DNA from: Thermoplasmatota archaeon
GTDB lineage: Archaea; Thermoplasmatota; E2; DHVEG-1
Assembly: GCA_030609445.1 (NCBI GenBank)
Contig: JAUWCF010000070.1
Span: 1 to 6,005, forward strand
Direction: 5' to 3'
DNA length: 6,005 nucleotides
The position numbers were made by a program, and so were the translations under genes. The notes below the pieces were generated by a model, which saw only the letters and a program-made list of their open reading frames with translations, did no database searches and was not told where the DNA came from. Of this stretch, positions 4,994 to 6,005 are shown piece after piece. Positions within the stretch are counted from its first letter, which is position 1, and every line of letters begins with the position of its first letter.

Positions 4994-5908
4994 ATGGCAA
5001 AGGCACGAGCACGATCAGCCGCAAGGAAGGTCAAAGACAAATGGAAAGCAAAAAACTGGTATCAAATACAAGCACCATCATTATTTGATAATGTCCCAAT
5101 CTCCGAGACTTTATCAGATAAACCAGATAGGCTCATTGGGAGAGTAATTCAGATATCCATGCAGGATTTAACAAATGATTTTAGAAAATCTCACATTAAA
5201 TTATTCTTCAAAATTAATAAAGTTGAGGAGAGTACCGCATCCACATATTTTAAGGGACATACGCTCACTTCTGATTATTTACGGAGAATGATACGCAGAA
5301 GGAAATCACGTGTTGACGGTGTTTATGACGTTGAAACAAAAGATGGCGCATATCTTAGAGTGAAACCATTTGCTATAACAGAAAAACGTATCCAGAACTC
5401 GCAAAAAAAACTCATTCGAAGTGTCATGAAAGAAACCATCGTAAACAATGGTAAGGCAAAAACATTAAATGAGCTTCTTAAAGAAATATTAGAAGGACGA
5501 ACGGGAAGTGAAATCTATAAAAACTGTAAAAAGTTTTATCCTGTAAAAAGAGTTGAAATCCATAAGACAGAAATAAGTCGGTTGCCGACAATAATCATTG
5601 AAGATGAAAAACCTAAAAAGAAGGAAGAAACCAAAGAAACTGAAGTTCCTGAGAAAAAAACAGTGAAGAAACCGAAAACAAAGAAAGAAACAGATACAGA
5701 AGGAAAAGAACCTGAAACAAAAAAAGAAGAAATCAAAGAAAAACCTGAAACAAAAGAAGACGTTAAAAAAGAAAAAGAAGTAAAAAAAAAGGACGAAAAA
5801 AAGACTAAAAAACCGGCGACAAAGAAAAAAACTACATCTAAGAAAAAGACAAAAACAACAACAAAAAAGAAAACTGCTGCAAAAAAAACCAAAAAAGAAA
5901 CAAAGTAA
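4994..5908 (+). CDS. rps3ae: Small-subunit ribosomal protein S3Ae (eS1) with long Lys-rich tail
   Basis: S3Ae (eS1) is an archaeal/eukaryotic protein of the 30S/40S platform near the mRNA exit site. Residues 1-205 carry the whole family domain: basic start ARARSAARKVKDKWKAKNWY, then FDNVPISETL (31-40), LIGRVIQISMQDLTNDF (47-63), IKLFFKINKV (68-77), FKGHTLTSDYLRRMIRRRKSR (86-106), DGAYLRVKPFAITEKR (117-132) and the C-terminal YPVKRVEIHKTE (182-193). Archaeal homologues usually end near 200-220 residues, whereas this one has 304. The extra ~100 residues (204-304) are low complexity: a mixed Lys/Glu part to about 270, then a nearly acid-free Lys/Thr/Ala part resembling histone-H1-like tails. The frame runs without a break from the domain to the stop, so the tail belongs to the gene. 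It is probably disordered and may bind RNA. The core assignment is firm; the tail's function is unknown. Confidence 0.95.
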   Translation: MAKARARSAARKVKDKWKAKNWYQIQAPSLFDNVPISETLSDKPDRLIGRVIQISMQDLTNDFRKSHIKLFFKINKVEESTASTYFKGHTLTSDYLRRMIRRRKSRVDGVYDVETKDGAYLRVKPFAITEKRIQNSQKKLIRSVMKETIVNNGKAKTLNELLKEILEGRTGSEIYKNCKKFYPVKRVEIHKTEISRLPTIIIEDEKPKKKEETKETEVPEKKTVKKPKTKKETDTEGKEPETKKEEIKEKPETKEDVKKEKEVKKKDEKKTKKPATKKKTTSKKKTKTTTKKKTAAKKTKKETK

Positions 5909-5945
5909 TGATTTGAAACGCTTCTTTTCATAATTAGAGAAAATA

Positions 5946-5957
5946 TTTTTATATAAT
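5946..5957 (+). promoter_or_regulatory. TATA-like box of the next gene
   Basis: TTTTTATATAAT is the best TATA-box match in the window. Initiation 25-27 bases downstream of its centre falls near 5977, a few bases before the ATG at 5982. The TTCTTTTC stretch at 5921-5929, just before it, may help terminate the S3Ae transcript. Confidence 0.5.
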
Positions 5958-5981
5958 CTCATATATATTAGATGCTGTCAT

Positions 5982-6005
5982 ATGATACAAGGCAGCAAGA
6001 TATTT
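5982..6005 (+). CDS. Possible start of a further gene, cut by the window end
   Basis: ATG at 5982 opens a frame reading MIQGSKIF to the end of the window. It is placed correctly for a near-leaderless transcript from the strong TATA-like box at 5946-5957. An ATG at 5972 in another frame (MLSYDTRQQD) is also open, so the frame is not certain. Eight codons do not allow identification. Confidence 0.35.

Noticed and set aside
5489..5962. Long Phe/Ser-rich frames on the - strand opposite the S3Ae tail
   Set aside because: They are the complement of the A-rich Lys codons of S3Ae and have no family resemblance or start signals.

Overview
The window looks archaeal. It encodes an archaeal NAC protein, an Nre-type DNA repair protein, geranylgeranylglyceryl phosphate (GGGP) synthase for ether lipids, and ribosomal protein S3Ae. 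TATA-like boxes lie close in front of several start codons. The DNA is AT-rich. The first 333 bases hold the broken C-terminal end of a PKD-like surface protein. Its tail resembles one I associate with uncultured Thermoplasmatota, so I lean towards that group, but this rests on memory and is tentative. All intact genes are on the + strand.

Layout. 1-333: decayed 3' end of a surface-protein gene. 334-524: spacer with a likely promoter. 525-1576: three tightly packed genes (NAC, a DUF167/YggU-like protein, and a small Toprim protein overlapping it by 11 bases). 1577-1843: intergenic region almost filled by a roughly 205-bp IS200/IS605-type mini-element on the - strand. It has both palindromic ends but only the last ~48 codons of tnpB, and so could still encode an omega-RNA-like transcript. 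1844-3939: nre (zinc finger at the N-terminus, PCNA-binding PIP box at the extreme C-terminus) overlapping a radical SAM gene of the spore photoproduct lyase-like family. 4017-4751: GGGP synthase. 4752-4993: gap with a T-rich tract and a perfect 17-base palindrome. 4994-5908: S3Ae with an extra ~100-residue Lys/Glu/Thr-rich tail. 5909-6005: a strong TATA-like box and probably the first codons of another gene.

How the genes relate. The first operon mixes nascent-chain handling with two small conserved proteins of poorly known role. The nre/radical SAM pair is the clearest functional unit and suggests DNA damage repair coupled to the replication clamp. GGGP synthase and S3Ae are housekeeping genes with apparently separate promoters. 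The points most worth a second look are the tnpB-less mini-element wedged between a TATA box and the nre start codon, the nre/radical SAM coupling, and the S3Ae tail.
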